NCBI GenBank assembly: GCA_903920695.1
Contig: CAIXNB010000053.1
Coordinates: 1-40,416 of the forward strand
Direction: 5' to 3'
DNA from: an uncultured beta proteobacterium
GTDB lineage: Bacteria; Pseudomonadota; Gammaproteobacteria; Burkholderiales; Burkholderiaceae_C
DNA length: 40,416 nucleotides
In this document: positions 1 to 7,582 of the stretch, piece after piece
Layout: every line of letters begins with the position of its first letter
How positions within the stretch are numbered: the first letter of the stretch is position 1
Notes under the pieces: generated by a model
Told to the model about the DNA's origin: nothing
What the model saw: only the letters and a program-made list of their open reading frames with translations
The model's database searches: none
Program-made: the position numbers and the translations under genes

Positions 1-139
1 GCCAGTCGACGCCGGGGTTGCGTGCCATCAGCGCCTTGAGCGGCAATGCGCCGAGGTCGTCGGTGCGCACATTGGCCAGGGCGCCGCCGTAGCGGCCGAA
101 GGGGGTGCGAATGGCGTCACAGATAAAGGCTTGGGTCAT
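1..139 (-). CDS. pcaF: Thiolase, probably 3-oxoadipyl-CoA thiolase (N-terminal fragment)
   Basis: Only the first 46 codons are inside the window; the gene runs off the left edge. The minus-strand translation starts [19 protein letters not shown] and continues with [14 protein letters not shown], the N-terminal signature of acetyl-CoA acetyltransferase-type thiolases. The exact wording is what I know from PcaF/PaaJ-type 3-oxoadipyl-CoA thiolases, which split 3-oxoadipyl-CoA into succinyl-CoA and acetyl-CoA in aromatic degradation. The active-site Cys (near residue 90) and the C-terminal His and Cys lie outside, so activity cannot be judged. The ATG is preceded by AGGAA about 10 bases upstream. 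It is divergent from the DUF1841 gene. Thiolase family is fairly sure; the choice of PcaF over another thiolase is less so. Confidence 0.75.
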   Translation of the reverse strand, partial: MTQAFICDAIRTPFGRYGGALANVRTDDLGALPLKALMARNPGVDW

Positions 140-261
140 GGCAGGGTTCCTGTAGCGGTTGGGGCGCCCAGGAGGCCGGGCGCCATACAAAGTAGCCAAG
201 GATAAACGCTGCGGATCGTGTGCCGTGTCGCAAGGGTTGCGGCGCGCGATAATCTGGCCCC

Positions 262-696
262 ATGTTCAATCCATCAAAAGCCGACGTGCGCCGCTATTTC
301 TGCGCAGTCTATGCCAAGTCCCGCTCCGGTCAGCCACTCGAAGCGCTGGAGACCATTGCCAGCCTGTGGATTGACGAGCACCCCGAATACCACGCCGAGC
401 TGGCCGATCTGGACGCCGCGCTGGCCAGTATGCAGCAGACTCAGGAAGGCAAGACCAATCCTTTTCTGCACCTGTCGATGCACGTTTCGATCAGTGAGCA
501 GTGCAGCATCGACCAGCCGCGCGGCATCCGCCAGGCCGTCGAATTGCTGACGCACCGACGCGATTCACTGCACGACGCGCACCACGAAGCCATGGACTGC
601 CTGGGCCGCATGCTGTGGGAAAGCCAGCGCGCCGCGCGGCCACCGGACGGCGAGGCCTACATCGCCTGCGTGCAGCGCCGCGCCACGCAGGATTGA
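262..696 (+). CDS. DUF1841 family protein
   Basis: A 144-residue soluble protein of unknown function. It begins [17 protein letters not shown] and contains the family-typical stretches [20 protein letters not shown] and a conserved [10 protein letters not shown] near the C-terminus, which I recognise as DUF1841, a family common in beta- and gammaproteobacteria. Length matches the family. There is no signal peptide or membrane segment. The conserved His and Glu residues could suggest metal binding, but that is speculation. It is followed 24 bases later by an acetyltransferase gene on the same strand; no functional link is evident. Confidence 0.85.
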   Translation: MFNPSKADVRRYFCAVYAKSRSGQPLEALETIASLWIDEHPEYHAELADLDAALASMQQTQEGKTNPFLHLSMHVSISEQCSIDQPRGIRQAVELLTHRRDSLHDAHHEAMDCLGRMLWESQRAARPPDGEAYIACVQRRATQD

Positions 697-720
697 TCTC
701 ATTTTCAGAGTACGCCCCGC

Positions 721-1161
721 ATGCATTCCATCATCGAATACGCCGACGCCAGGCACCGCGAACAAGTGATCCAGCTCTGGAAGACGGTGCTGGGCTACGC
801 CGCCGCGCACAATGAACCCTCCTTGTCGATTGACCGCAAGCTGGCGGTGCACGACGGCCTGTTCTTCGTGGCCGAAGGCGCTGGCGCCGTGCTCGGGACC
901 GTGCTGGCCGGCTACGACGGGCACCGTGGCTGGTTGTATTCCGTTGCTGTGCAGCCGTCGCAGCGCAAGCAGGGTCTTGGGGCGGCGCTGGTTCGTCATG
1001 CCGAGCAGGCTTTGGCCGAGCGCGGCTGCCTGAAAATCAACCTCCAGATCATCGGCGGCAATGAAAGCGTGAGCGCGTTCTACGCGTCGCTCGGCTATGC
1101 CATCGAGCCGAGGATCAGCATGGGCAAGAAGCTCAGCCAGAGCATTCCGAAATCCGATTAA
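721..1161 (+). CDS. GNAT family N-acetyltransferase (YpeA-like)
   Basis: A 146-residue single-domain Gcn5-related acetyltransferase. The acetyl-CoA binding motif A is visible as VAVQPSQRKQGLGAALV (about residues 79-95, Q/RxxGxG/A type), preceded by the strand GTVLAGYDGHRGWLYS and followed by the C-terminal strand SVSAFYASLGY. The GYDGHRG and xxMGKKL segments resemble E. coli YpeA, whose substrate is not known to me. It is probably cytoplasmic and acts on a small molecule or protein N-terminus. The start ATG follows the DUF1841 stop by 24 bases, so the two may be cotranscribed. Family assignment is secure; substrate is unknown. Confidence 0.85.
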   Translation: MHSIIEYADARHREQVIQLWKTVLGYAAAHNEPSLSIDRKLAVHDGLFFVAEGAGAVLGTVLAGYDGHRGWLYSVAVQPSQRKQGLGAALVRHAEQALAERGCLKINLQIIGGNESVSAFYASLGYAIEPRISMGKKLSQSIPKSD

Positions 1162-1315
1162 CTTTTGCGGAATTCACGGCATCTGCTTTCGTCACCGCGC
1201 GGCTGCCGCCTGACATGAACTGAAACAAACCGATACCGGCACGACACCCGCGCCAGCCGCGTCGCGGGCACCATGACGGCTCTGTTCAACTACTTCCGTC
1301 AAAGGAAACCCTGTC

Positions 1316-1786
1316 ATGAAACCCTGGATCAAACGCACATTTCTTCTCATCGCCAGCGCCAGCATTCTGGCCGGCGGTCTGAGCGCCTGCGGTCACCGCC
1401 CGCACGAATTCGGCGCCACCGCGAGCCCGGAGCAACACGCGAAGTTCCGCAGTTGGGCGCTGGAGCGTGCCACCCACGCGCTCGACCTCAACGCCGACCA
1501 GCAGCAACGCCTGGCGCTGCTGGCTGACAAGCTGCAAGCGCAGCGCACGGCGCTGATGGGCTCCACACCAGACCCGCGCGCGCAAATCAAAGCACTCGTG
1601 GCCAGCGGCAAGTTTGACCGGGCCGGCGCGCAAACCCTGATCACCGAAAAGACAACGACTCTGCAAACCCGCAGCCCGGAACTGATCGCGGCGCTGGCCG
1701 ATTTCTACGACAGCCTCAACCCCGCACAGCAGCAGAAAGTGCGCGACCTGATGGAAAAACGTCACGGTTGGTTTCATCGCGGGTGA
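1316..1786 (+). CDS. CpxP/Spy-like periplasmic lipoprotein
   Basis: A 156-residue exported protein. The N-terminus has two positive residues, a hydrophobic core and a lipobox ending LSAC (Cys near residue 25), so it should be lipid-anchored. The mature part is helical and polar with LDLNADQQQRLALL and SLNPAQQQKVRDLM, the LTxxQ-type repeats of the Spy/CpxP/CnrX (heavy-metal resistance or envelope stress) family. RBS AAAGGAAA lies 7-8 bases before the ATG. It stands 47 bases upstream of an OmpR-type response regulator and its kinase on the same strand. That matches the usual arrangement in which the periplasmic protein tunes the kinase or is its target. Most CpxP/Spy proteins are soluble, so the lipobox is a slight oddity. 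Confidence 0.8.
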   Translation: MKPWIKRTFLLIASASILAGGLSACGHRPHEFGATASPEQHAKFRSWALERATHALDLNADQQQRLALLADKLQAQRTALMGSTPDPRAQIKALVASGKFDRAGAQTLITEKTTTLQTRSPELIAALADFYDSLNPAQQQKVRDLMEKRHGWFHRG

Positions 1787-1833
1787 AGCGGAAGCGGTCG
1801 CCAAACCAGGCTTGACCAGTGGGAGAATGCCGC

Positions 1834-2526
1834 ATGCACCGAATCCTGCTGATCGATGACGATGCCCAGCTTGGCGCGCCACTGGCGTCCTACTTCGCGC
1901 GCTTTGACCTCACGCTGGAGTGCGCCCTGCGCCCCAGCGATGGTCTGGCACGCCTGCGCCAGGGCCAATTCGACGCGGTGATCCTCGATGTGATGCTGCC
2001 CGAAATGGACGGCTTTGCCCTATGCCGCACCATCCGTAAGGAGAGCGACATCCCGATCATCATGCTCACCGCACGCGGCGAGGTGATGGACCGCATCGTG
2101 GGCCTGGAAATCGGCGCCGACGACTACGTGCCCAAGCCCTTCGAGCCACGCGAACTGGTGGCCCGTCTGCAAACCGTGTTGCGCCGCCATGTCGCCGGCC
2201 TGGCCGCCACCCGCCTTACGGACGCGCATTTGCGCTTTACCGGACTGGAGATCGATACCGCCACGCGCAGCGTGCAGCGTCAGGGCGAAACGCTGGACCT
2301 GACCAGCACCGAGTTCGACCTCCTGCATCTGCTGGCGCGTGAGGCCGGCAAGGTCTTTACGCGTGACGACATCCTCAACCACTTGCGCGGCCACGAAGTC
2401 GAACTCAACACACGCGCCGTGGACATCGTGGTGAGCCGCCTGCGCAAGAAGCTCGACCCGCTCGACTGCATCAAGACCCTGCGCAACGCCGGCTACTCAC
2501 TCGCTTTGCAAAAGGCAAAACCATGA
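1834..2526 (+). CDS. OmpR/CpxR-family two-component response regulator
   Basis: A 230-residue DNA-binding regulator. The receiver domain (1-118) has the acidic pocket IDDD (8-10), the phosphoacceptor Asp52 in VILDVMLPEMDG, the switch Thr79 and the invariant Lys101 in VPKPFEP. The winged-helix output domain (about 130-228) ends with RAVDIVVSRLRKKLD and TLRNAGYSL, typical of OmpR/PhoB members. I chose the ATG at 1834 over a GTG at 1819 because GGGAG sits correctly before it and MHRILLIDDD is the normal N-terminus. Its 3' end overlaps the kinase gene by four bases (ATGA), implying translational coupling. With the CpxP/Spy-like gene upstream it is probably an envelope-stress or metal-response system like CpxAR or RstAB. 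Confidence 0.93.
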   Translation: MHRILLIDDDAQLGAPLASYFARFDLTLECALRPSDGLARLRQGQFDAVILDVMLPEMDGFALCRTIRKESDIPIIMLTARGEVMDRIVGLEIGADDYVPKPFEPRELVARLQTVLRRHVAGLAATRLTDAHLRFTGLEIDTATRSVQRQGETLDLTSTEFDLLHLLAREAGKVFTRDDILNHLRGHEVELNTRAVDIVVSRLRKKLDPLDCIKTLRNAGYSLALQKAKP

Positions 2527-3869
2527 AGGCACAAGCCGATCACGACCGGCCGAACTGGCGCCATCGTGCGCGGCACGCCTTGACGCATTCACTGCGCGTG
2601 CGCCTGGTCGCCCTGTTTCTGCTCTTGGCCCTGGCCATGACTGCCACCTTTGTCGTCGGCATGCAGTACGCGCTCGGCGCTGGCTGGCGCGATGCGGCGC
2701 GGCCACTGGTGGTGGACTACCTGGACAAGCTGGCCGCCGAGATCGGCAGCCCGCCTAGCATCGAGCGCGCACAGGCACTGGTGCAGCGCCTGCCCTTGAG
2801 CGTGCAGATTCGTGGGCCACAAGTCAATTGGCAAAGCAATCCGCAGGCCGCCAACCATGGGCATTACTGGCGCAATCAAGACTATGCGAACCCGCAAGCC
2901 GCGCACTGGTTCGAGCGCACAACGGCCGATGGTCACCAGATTCAATTCGGTCTGAACCTGTCGGTATGGAATGACCGCCCGCGCTACATCGGCTGGGCGA
3001 CGCTGGCCGCTCTACTGGCGCTCACGGCTTTGGCCTATGCCGTCGTTCGGCGCATGCTGCGGCCGCTGGCTGACATCCGCGCCGGTGCCCTGCGCTTTGG
3101 TGCCGGCGATTTCACCACAGCCATTGCGGTATGGCGCGTGCAGCATCCCGATGAACTCGGCGAACTTGCCGTCGCCATCAACAGCATGGGCGCGGATATC
3201 CACCAGATGCTCGAAGCCAAGCGCGCCCTGCTGCTGGCCATCAGCCATGAGCTGCGCAGTCCGCTGACGCGGGCCCGCCTGAACACCGAACTGCTGCCCG
3301 AGACGGCCGAGGTGCAGGCCCCACGTGACGCGCTGCTGCGCGACCTCGCCTTGATGCGCGACCTGATCACCGACCTGCTGGAGAGCGAGCGCCTGGCCAG
3401 CCCCCACGCCGCGCTGCAGCGTGAACCCGTTGATCTGGCAGCGTTGATTGGCGAAGTCCTTACGGGTTTCAATGGCGCAGTGCAGACGCAAGTCTCACCC
3501 ACCTTGCCAATCCTCGATCTGGATCGCACGCGCGTGCGCCTGCTGCTACGCAACCTGATCGACAACGCGCTGCGCCACAGCACGCAGGCTGAACGCCCGC
3601 CCGTCATTGATCTGCAAGCCGACGCATCAGGCGGCATCGGCATGCGCGTGCGCGACTTCGGTCCCGGTGTGCCCGAGCATCAGATCGGGCAGTTGAGCCA
3701 GGCCTTTTACCGCCCTGACGCAGCGCGCGAACGCAGCAGTGGCGGCGTTGGTTTGGGGCTGTACCTGTGCAAGCTGGTGGCACAAGCCCACGGCGGCGCA
3801 TTGACCATCACTAACGCGCACCCGGGGCTGGAGGTCACCATCACTTTGCCGAAGAGTCGCATCACCTAG
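2523..3869 (+). CDS. Sensor histidine kinase of a Cpx/Rst-like two-component system
   Basis: A 448-residue inner-membrane kinase. It has a membrane segment at about 27-50, a periplasmic region of about 105 residues, a second membrane segment at about 155-176 and a HAMP linker. The dimerisation/phosphoacceptor helix is AISHELRSPLTR with His242. The HATPase_c domain shows the N box NLIDNALRHS, the G1 box DFGPGVP and the G2 box GGVGLGLYL. The start overlaps the regulator's stop (ATGA). The partner regulator phosphorylated from His242 is surely the upstream gene product. The signal is unknown; the compact periplasmic sensor and CpxP/Spy-like neighbour suggest misfolded envelope protein or metal. 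Confidence 0.93.
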   Translation: MKAQADHDRPNWRHRARHALTHSLRVRLVALFLLLALAMTATFVVGMQYALGAGWRDAARPLVVDYLDKLAAEIGSPPSIERAQALVQRLPLSVQIRGPQVNWQSNPQAANHGHYWRNQDYANPQAAHWFERTTADGHQIQFGLNLSVWNDRPRYIGWATLAALLALTALAYAVVRRMLRPLADIRAGALRFGAGDFTTAIAVWRVQHPDELGELAVAINSMGADIHQMLEAKRALLLAISHELRSPLTRARLNTELLPETAEVQAPRDALLRDLALMRDLITDLLESERLASPHAALQREPVDLAALIGEVLTGFNGAVQTQVSPTLPILDLDRTRVRLLLRNLIDNALRHSTQAERPPVIDLQADASGGIGMRVRDFGPGVPEHQIGQLSQAFYRPDAARERSSGGVGLGLYLCKLVAQAHGGALTITNAHPGLEVTITLPKSRIT

Positions 3870-3899
3870 GGCGTCCTTGAAGTGCTGCGGTTAACCACG

Positions 3900-4859
3900 A
3901 TGAACACATCAAGCATTGAAGATCAGATTGCCAGCCTGCCATGTTGGTCAGGCCCGATTGAGATGGTGCCGATGGCTGGCGGAATGACCAACCACAATTA
4001 CCGCGTGCGCTGCGGTGGCGAGACCTTCGCAGTGCGCGTAGGGCATGACCTGCCTGAGCACGGCGTGCTGCGTTTCCATGAACTCGCAGCAGCGCGCGCC
4101 GCGCACGCGGCTGGCATTTCACCCCAAGTCATCTTTGCGGTTCCAGGCGTGATGGTGAGCCAGTTCATCGTCGGTCGGACCTTGACGGAACAGGACCTTC
4201 GGCGTTCTCACTTCAGTGATCCGCTTCTCAATCTTCTGCGCCGCTGCCACCATGACGTGCCCCTGCATTTGCGTGGACCGGTATTGATGTTTTGGGTCTT
4301 TCAGGTCATTCGAAACTACGTTCGCGTGTTGCATGAGGCGCCGCGCAATCCGCTATCTGATCGTCTCGCTTCTCTTGAGCGCCAGGCACTCAGCCTGGAG
4401 CGCGCCATTGGCCCGATCCAGTTGGTTTTCGGACATAACGACTTGCTGGCCTCCAACTTCATTGACGATGGCGAGCGTCTCTGGCTGTTGGATTGGGACT
4501 ATGCAGGTTTTAACAGCCCTCTTTTTGATTTGGCCAATCTCTCGTCGAACAATGGCTTTTCGCAAACGCAAGACGAAGAACTCCTGGCCCGGTATTTTGG
4601 TAGCCCACCTGATCGCGAGCGTCACGCCGCCTTTGCGGCCATGAAATGCGCATCCCTGTTGCGCGAGACCCTGTGGAGCGCGGTGTCCGAAATCTCATCC
4701 AGCATTGACTTCGACTACGCCGCCTATACCGTGGCCTACCTGCATCGATTTGATGCCATGATGGATGCCTTCTTACAGGCAGCGGCAGCGAAAGCGTGCG
4801 CGCGCACCAGCCATGGATTGGCTGCGCCTAGCGGGCAAACTCATAGTTCACGCTCGTAA
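3900..4859 (+). CDS. Choline kinase / aminoglycoside phosphotransferase family protein
   Basis: A 319-residue cytoplasmic kinase-fold protein. The N-lobe has a glycine-rich GGMTNHNYRV (27-36), as in choline/ethanolamine kinases and LicA. The catalytic Brenner-type motif is GHNDLLASN (His179, Asp181, Asn186) and the metal-binding DWDYAG begins at Asp198. It should transfer phosphate from ATP to a hydroxyl of a small amino alcohol (choline, ethanolamine) or thiamine; the substrate is not determinable here. A GTG at 3882 could add six residues; I prefer the ATG because it fits the family N-terminus. Its last 32 bases overlap the convergent minus-strand gene. No choline transporter or licD-like gene is nearby. 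Confidence 0.85.
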   Translation: MNTSSIEDQIASLPCWSGPIEMVPMAGGMTNHNYRVRCGGETFAVRVGHDLPEHGVLRFHELAAARAAHAAGISPQVIFAVPGVMVSQFIVGRTLTEQDLRRSHFSDPLLNLLRRCHHDVPLHLRGPVLMFWVFQVIRNYVRVLHEAPRNPLSDRLASLERQALSLERAIGPIQLVFGHNDLLASNFIDDGERLWLLDWDYAGFNSPLFDLANLSSNNGFSQTQDEELLARYFGSPPDRERHAAFAAMKCASLLRETLWSAVSEISSSIDFDYAAYTVAYLHRFDAMMDAFLQAAAAKACARTSHGLAAPSGQTHSSRS

Positions 4860-5679
4860 TCTGGCCGCGCCAATAGGGTTTGGCCCCCTCTGGCAGCAGC
4901 CAGGCGACCTCGCCGTTCAGGGGCACGCGCATGCCATCGCGCTGCGTGTAGTTCCAGTAGCGGCCTTCCCATGGTGTGCTGACAGTCTGGCCATCGACGA
5001 TGCGTTCACGCGCCTGGGCGTGAACGGTGTCAATCAGTCCGTCAGCGCCGAAGCGAAAGAGCAGGGTCAAGCTCAATCCGCTGTCGATGAGCGTGGCCTG
5101 GGCTGACCGGTCATCGACCGCCGCCCAGTGCACCCCCTGGCTCGGCAGCAGGGCGGTCGGGTACCATGCGGCCTCGGCAAAAAAACGCATCAACTCACCC
5201 CTTGCCAACGCGGGGCTGTCGGCCATCTCGACCACCGGCACCAGCCCGAGAATCGCGCCACGCAGAATGCCGGCGCCAGCGACATAGGCATCGTGCACGT
5301 GCACAGACACACCCGGCAGCATCCGGATGCGTGCATCCCAGTCAAAACCCGGCCGGGCCGTGATGACCCTTTGTTTTGAAGCAAAGGGTTTCCATTGCTC
5401 TGCCTTCTCGCTCATGTTGAAGGTCCCGACATGGTTGACCCAGACTGCGGCGATGAGGGGCTGGCCGTCCGTCAAGACATTTTGAAAGTAGCGCTTCACG
5501 GGTGCCGGCAAGCCTTCGATTTCACGGGCATCGAATTGTGCCGGCTCGGGAGACAGCCGGCCAACCTCCAGACGCGCCAGAATGACCTTGGTGCTGGCGT
5601 CCCAACGCCGCGACCCATAGAGCACAGCCACAGCTGCCAGCAGCAGCAACACCACGCTCAGCCATTTCAACCAGACCAT
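4828..5679 (-). CDS. Membrane-anchored DUF6544-type protein
   Basis: A 283-residue protein with an N-terminal hydrophobic segment (about residues 2-22), then a basic GSRRW, so probably anchored in the inner membrane with the bulk outside the cytoplasm. The body contains LPAPVKRYFQNVL, PGFDWDARIRMLPG, GELMRFFAEAAWYPTALLP and a C-terminal YWRGQITSVNYEF, which I recognise as the pattern of a conserved uncharacterised family (DUF6544). The aromatic-rich beta pattern might indicate lipid binding, but no function is established to my knowledge. The gene is convergent with the phosphotransferase gene, overlapping it by 32 bases, and divergent from the BtuF-like gene with about 80 bases between them. 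Confidence 0.7.
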   Translation of the reverse strand: MVWLKWLSVVLLLLAAVAVLYGSRRWDASTKVILARLEVGRLSPEPAQFDAREIEGLPAPVKRYFQNVLTDGQPLIAAVWVNHVGTFNMSEKAEQWKPFASKQRVITARPGFDWDARIRMLPGVSVHVHDAYVAGAGILRGAILGLVPVVEMADSPALARGELMRFFAEAAWYPTALLPSQGVHWAAVDDRSAQATLIDSGLSLTLLFRFGADGLIDTVHAQARERIVDGQTVSTPWEGRYWNYTQRDGMRVPLNGEVAWLLPEGAKPYWRGQITSVNYEFAR

Positions 5680-5762
5680 AACGCTTGTCCTTTCGAAAGT
5701 ATTGCCTCAATGAATTGGCATACCGCGCTCGACAGCGTACACCGGCCGCTATGATGGATTCA

Positions 5763-6581
5763 ATGACGCAACGCATTCCTTTCTCTCAGGGCCCCCAACG
5801 CATCATTTGCATGACCGAGGAGACGACCGAGTGGCTGTACCTGCTGGGACAGGAGCAGCGCATCGTCGGGATTTCGGGCTACACGGTGCGGCCACGTCGG
5901 GCGCGCGACGAAAAACCGCGCGTCAGCGCTTTCACCAGCGCCAAGATCGACAAAATCCTGGCATTGCAGCCCGATTGCGTCTTCGGTTTTTCCGATATGC
6001 AGGCCGACATTGCCGCAGCGCTGATTCGCCAGGGCATTGCGGTGACGGTGTTCAATCAGCGCAGTGTGGGCGAGATTCTTTCCATGATGTACCAGGTGGC
6101 CGCCATGGTGGGGCAAGTCAGCCTGGGCCTCGAAAAGATCGAAGCCATGCAACAGCAGTTGCAGACCATCACTGAGGCCAGCAGCGCGCTGGCACGCCGG
6201 CCCAGGATTTATTTTGAGGAATGGGACGAACCGCAGATCAGCGCCATTCGCTGGGTGTCGGAGCTGATCGGTATCGCCGGCGGCGACGACTGTTTTCCCG
6301 AACTGGCGGCGCAATCGCTTGGCAAGAACCGAATCATTGCGGATGGGGCGGAGATCGTCCGGCGCAATCCGGACATCATCATCGGCTCCTGGTGCGGCAA
6401 GAAATTCCGCCCCGACAAGGTCGCCGCGCGTCCCGGCTGGGAAAACGTCAACGCGGTCAGGAACAAGCAGTTGTTTGAAATCAAATCGGCCGACATCCTG
6501 CAACCCGGCCCCGCCGCTTTGACCGACGGCGTGGCCCAGTTGCATCGCATCATCGTCGATTGGAACCGGCAGCACGGCTGA
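5763..6581 (+). CDS. BtuF-like cobalamin/metal-chelate binding protein without signal peptide
   Basis: About 272 residues with the periplasmic-binding-protein fold of BtuF/FhuD type. The sequence opens QRIICMTEETTEWLYLLG, then KIDKILALQPDCVFGF, GIAVTVFNQRSVGEI, RPRIYFEEWDEP and RNPDIIIGSWCGKKF, all standard landmarks of this family. Unlike transporter-linked BtuF it has no secretion signal: ATG codons at 5751, 5754 and 5763 all lead straight into the domain, and no ABC permease or ATPase gene is nearby. Such solo cytoplasmic BtuF-like proteins are often annotated cobalamin-binding protein. The tag gene follows 31 bases later and could be cotranscribed. Family is well supported; ligand and role are open. 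None of the start codons has a strong RBS. Confidence 0.8.
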   Translation: MTQRIPFSQGPQRIICMTEETTEWLYLLGQEQRIVGISGYTVRPRRARDEKPRVSAFTSAKIDKILALQPDCVFGFSDMQADIAAALIRQGIAVTVFNQRSVGEILSMMYQVAAMVGQVSLGLEKIEAMQQQLQTITEASSALARRPRIYFEEWDEPQISAIRWVSELIGIAGGDDCFPELAAQSLGKNRIIADGAEIVRRNPDIIIGSWCGKKFRPDKVAARPGWENVNAVRNKQLFEIKSADILQPGPAALTDGVAQLHRIIVDWNRQHG

Positions 6582-6612
6582 AGCCCGGCGCTGGAACGAT
6601 ACAAGGAGTTTT

Positions 6613-7176
6613 ATGGAGCGCTGTCCCTGGTGTGAAGGTTTTGACCTGTACCGCGCGTACCACGACACCGAATGGGGTGTTCCGATTTGGGACGACCATG
6701 CTTTGTTCGAGCTTCTGATCCTCGAAGGGGCACAGGCCGGTCTGTCCTGGTCAACCGTGCTCAAGAAGCGAGAAAACTACCGGCTCGCCTTCGATCATTT
6801 CGCGCCGGAAATCATCGCGCGCTATGACGAAGCCAAAGTGGCTGAACTGCTGGCCAATCCCGGCATCATCCGCAACCGTTTGAAAATTGCCGCCACCATC
6901 ACCAATGCCAAGGCCTACCTGGCGCTGAAGGAAAGCGGGCAGCCATTCAGTACCTTCCTCTGGCGCTTCGTCGATGGGAAACCGATTCAAAACCAACGTC
7001 ACGCCCTGACTGAAGTGCCGGACCGAAGCACCGAATCGGATGCGATGAGCAAGGCGCTTCTCAAAGCCGGTTTCAAATTCGTCGGCTCCACGATTTGCTA
7101 TGCCTTCATGCAGGCCTCTGGCATGGTGAACGACCATCTTGTCAGTTGCCACCGACATTCAGTGCTGGGCGAGTGA
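6613..7176 (+). CDS. tag: DNA-3-methyladenine glycosylase I
   Basis: A 187-residue base-excision repair enzyme removing 3-methyladenine from alkylated DNA. The N-terminus MERCPWC supplies the zinc ligand Cys4, YHDTEWGVP supplies His17, and the C-terminal DHLVSCHRH supplies the remaining His and Cys of the zinc snap. The catalytic/base-binding segment LILEGAQAGLSW contains the conserved Glu (about residue 38), and KFVGSTICYAFMQASGMVNDH is the typical C-terminal helix. Length is as in E. coli Tag. AAGGAG lies 7-8 bases before the ATG. It is likely in one transcript with the BtuF-like gene; no Ada or AlkA gene is adjacent. Confidence 0.96.
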   Translation: MERCPWCEGFDLYRAYHDTEWGVPIWDDHALFELLILEGAQAGLSWSTVLKKRENYRLAFDHFAPEIIARYDEAKVAELLANPGIIRNRLKIAATITNAKAYLALKESGQPFSTFLWRFVDGKPIQNQRHALTEVPDRSTESDAMSKALLKAGFKFVGSTICYAFMQASGMVNDHLVSCHRHSVLGE

Positions 7177-7214
7177 GCGTGTTTTGCGCTTGTGGCGATC
7201 CACGCAAATCCTGG

Positions 7215-7277
7215 ATTGCGGATCGAGTCCGCAATGACAACTTCCCCGACCTTGTCATCCCGGGCTTGACCCGGGAT
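7215..7277. repeat. Dispersed palindromic repeat (REP-like), two modules
   Basis: Module one has arms ATTGCGG (7215-7221) and CCGCAAT (7229-7235). Module two has arms ATCCCGGG (7257-7264) and CCCGGGAT (7270-7277), each around a short loop. TGTCAT-type flanks accompany both, and a third decayed copy follows near 7290 (GTCATGCCGGACTTGA). The same two modules recur at 35040-35087. This class of GATCCCGG...TCCGGGATGAC repeat is common in intergenic DNA of many proteobacteria. Confidence 0.75.
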
Positions 7278-7398
7278 CCATGTCCCCGATTGTCATGCCG
7301 GACTTGAAGATGCAGTTTCGGCGCCCGAAACAGATCGCTCGCAATGACCCATGACCTTGAACACCGGCCTTTCGGCAAGCGCTTGCAAAAAAATAGTT

Positions 7399-7440
7399 CC
7401 GTCCAGCAAAGCTTTTGCGCCGTCCGGCAAAGGTTCTTCG
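7399..7440. repeat. Imperfect 21-bp tandem repeat upstream of the lipoprotein gene
   Basis: Positions 7399-7419 and 7420-7440 are adjacent 21-base copies both beginning CCGTCC and sharing GCAAAG, with four differences. They end about 140 bases before the start codon at 7583. They could be paired binding sites for a regulator or chance duplication; two turns of the helix (21 bp) is the spacing expected for cooperative binding, but this is inference. Confidence 0.45.
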
Positions 7441-7582
7441 CGCTGCCACTTCTAGCATCGCTACTGCACGCGTCATCCAGGCCCGCAATCCGGACCGGCT
7501 GTGCGTGCAAGTTCTCGATCTGGAGTGGCCAGGCCGAGCACCGTAGAACCCGACGCTAACGCGATGAATGCAGGAGATTCGA

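Larger units (their letters stand above)
7177..7582. other. Gene-free interval with palindromic and tandem repeats
   Basis: About 400 bases between tag and the metalloprotease-like lipoprotein gene hold no convincing coding sequence on either strand. The left half contains palindromic repeat modules, and 7399-7440 contains an imperfect tandem repeat. An AGGAG ribosome binding site lies about 6 bases before the ATG at 7583. No clear sigma-70 promoter pair stands out, and no uridine-tailed terminator is visible after tag. Confidence 0.6.

Noticed and set aside
5760-6764. A 334-codon minus-strand open frame opposite the BtuF-like gene
   Set aside because: Antisense shadow of a well-supported gene; composition and lack of motifs argue against coding.
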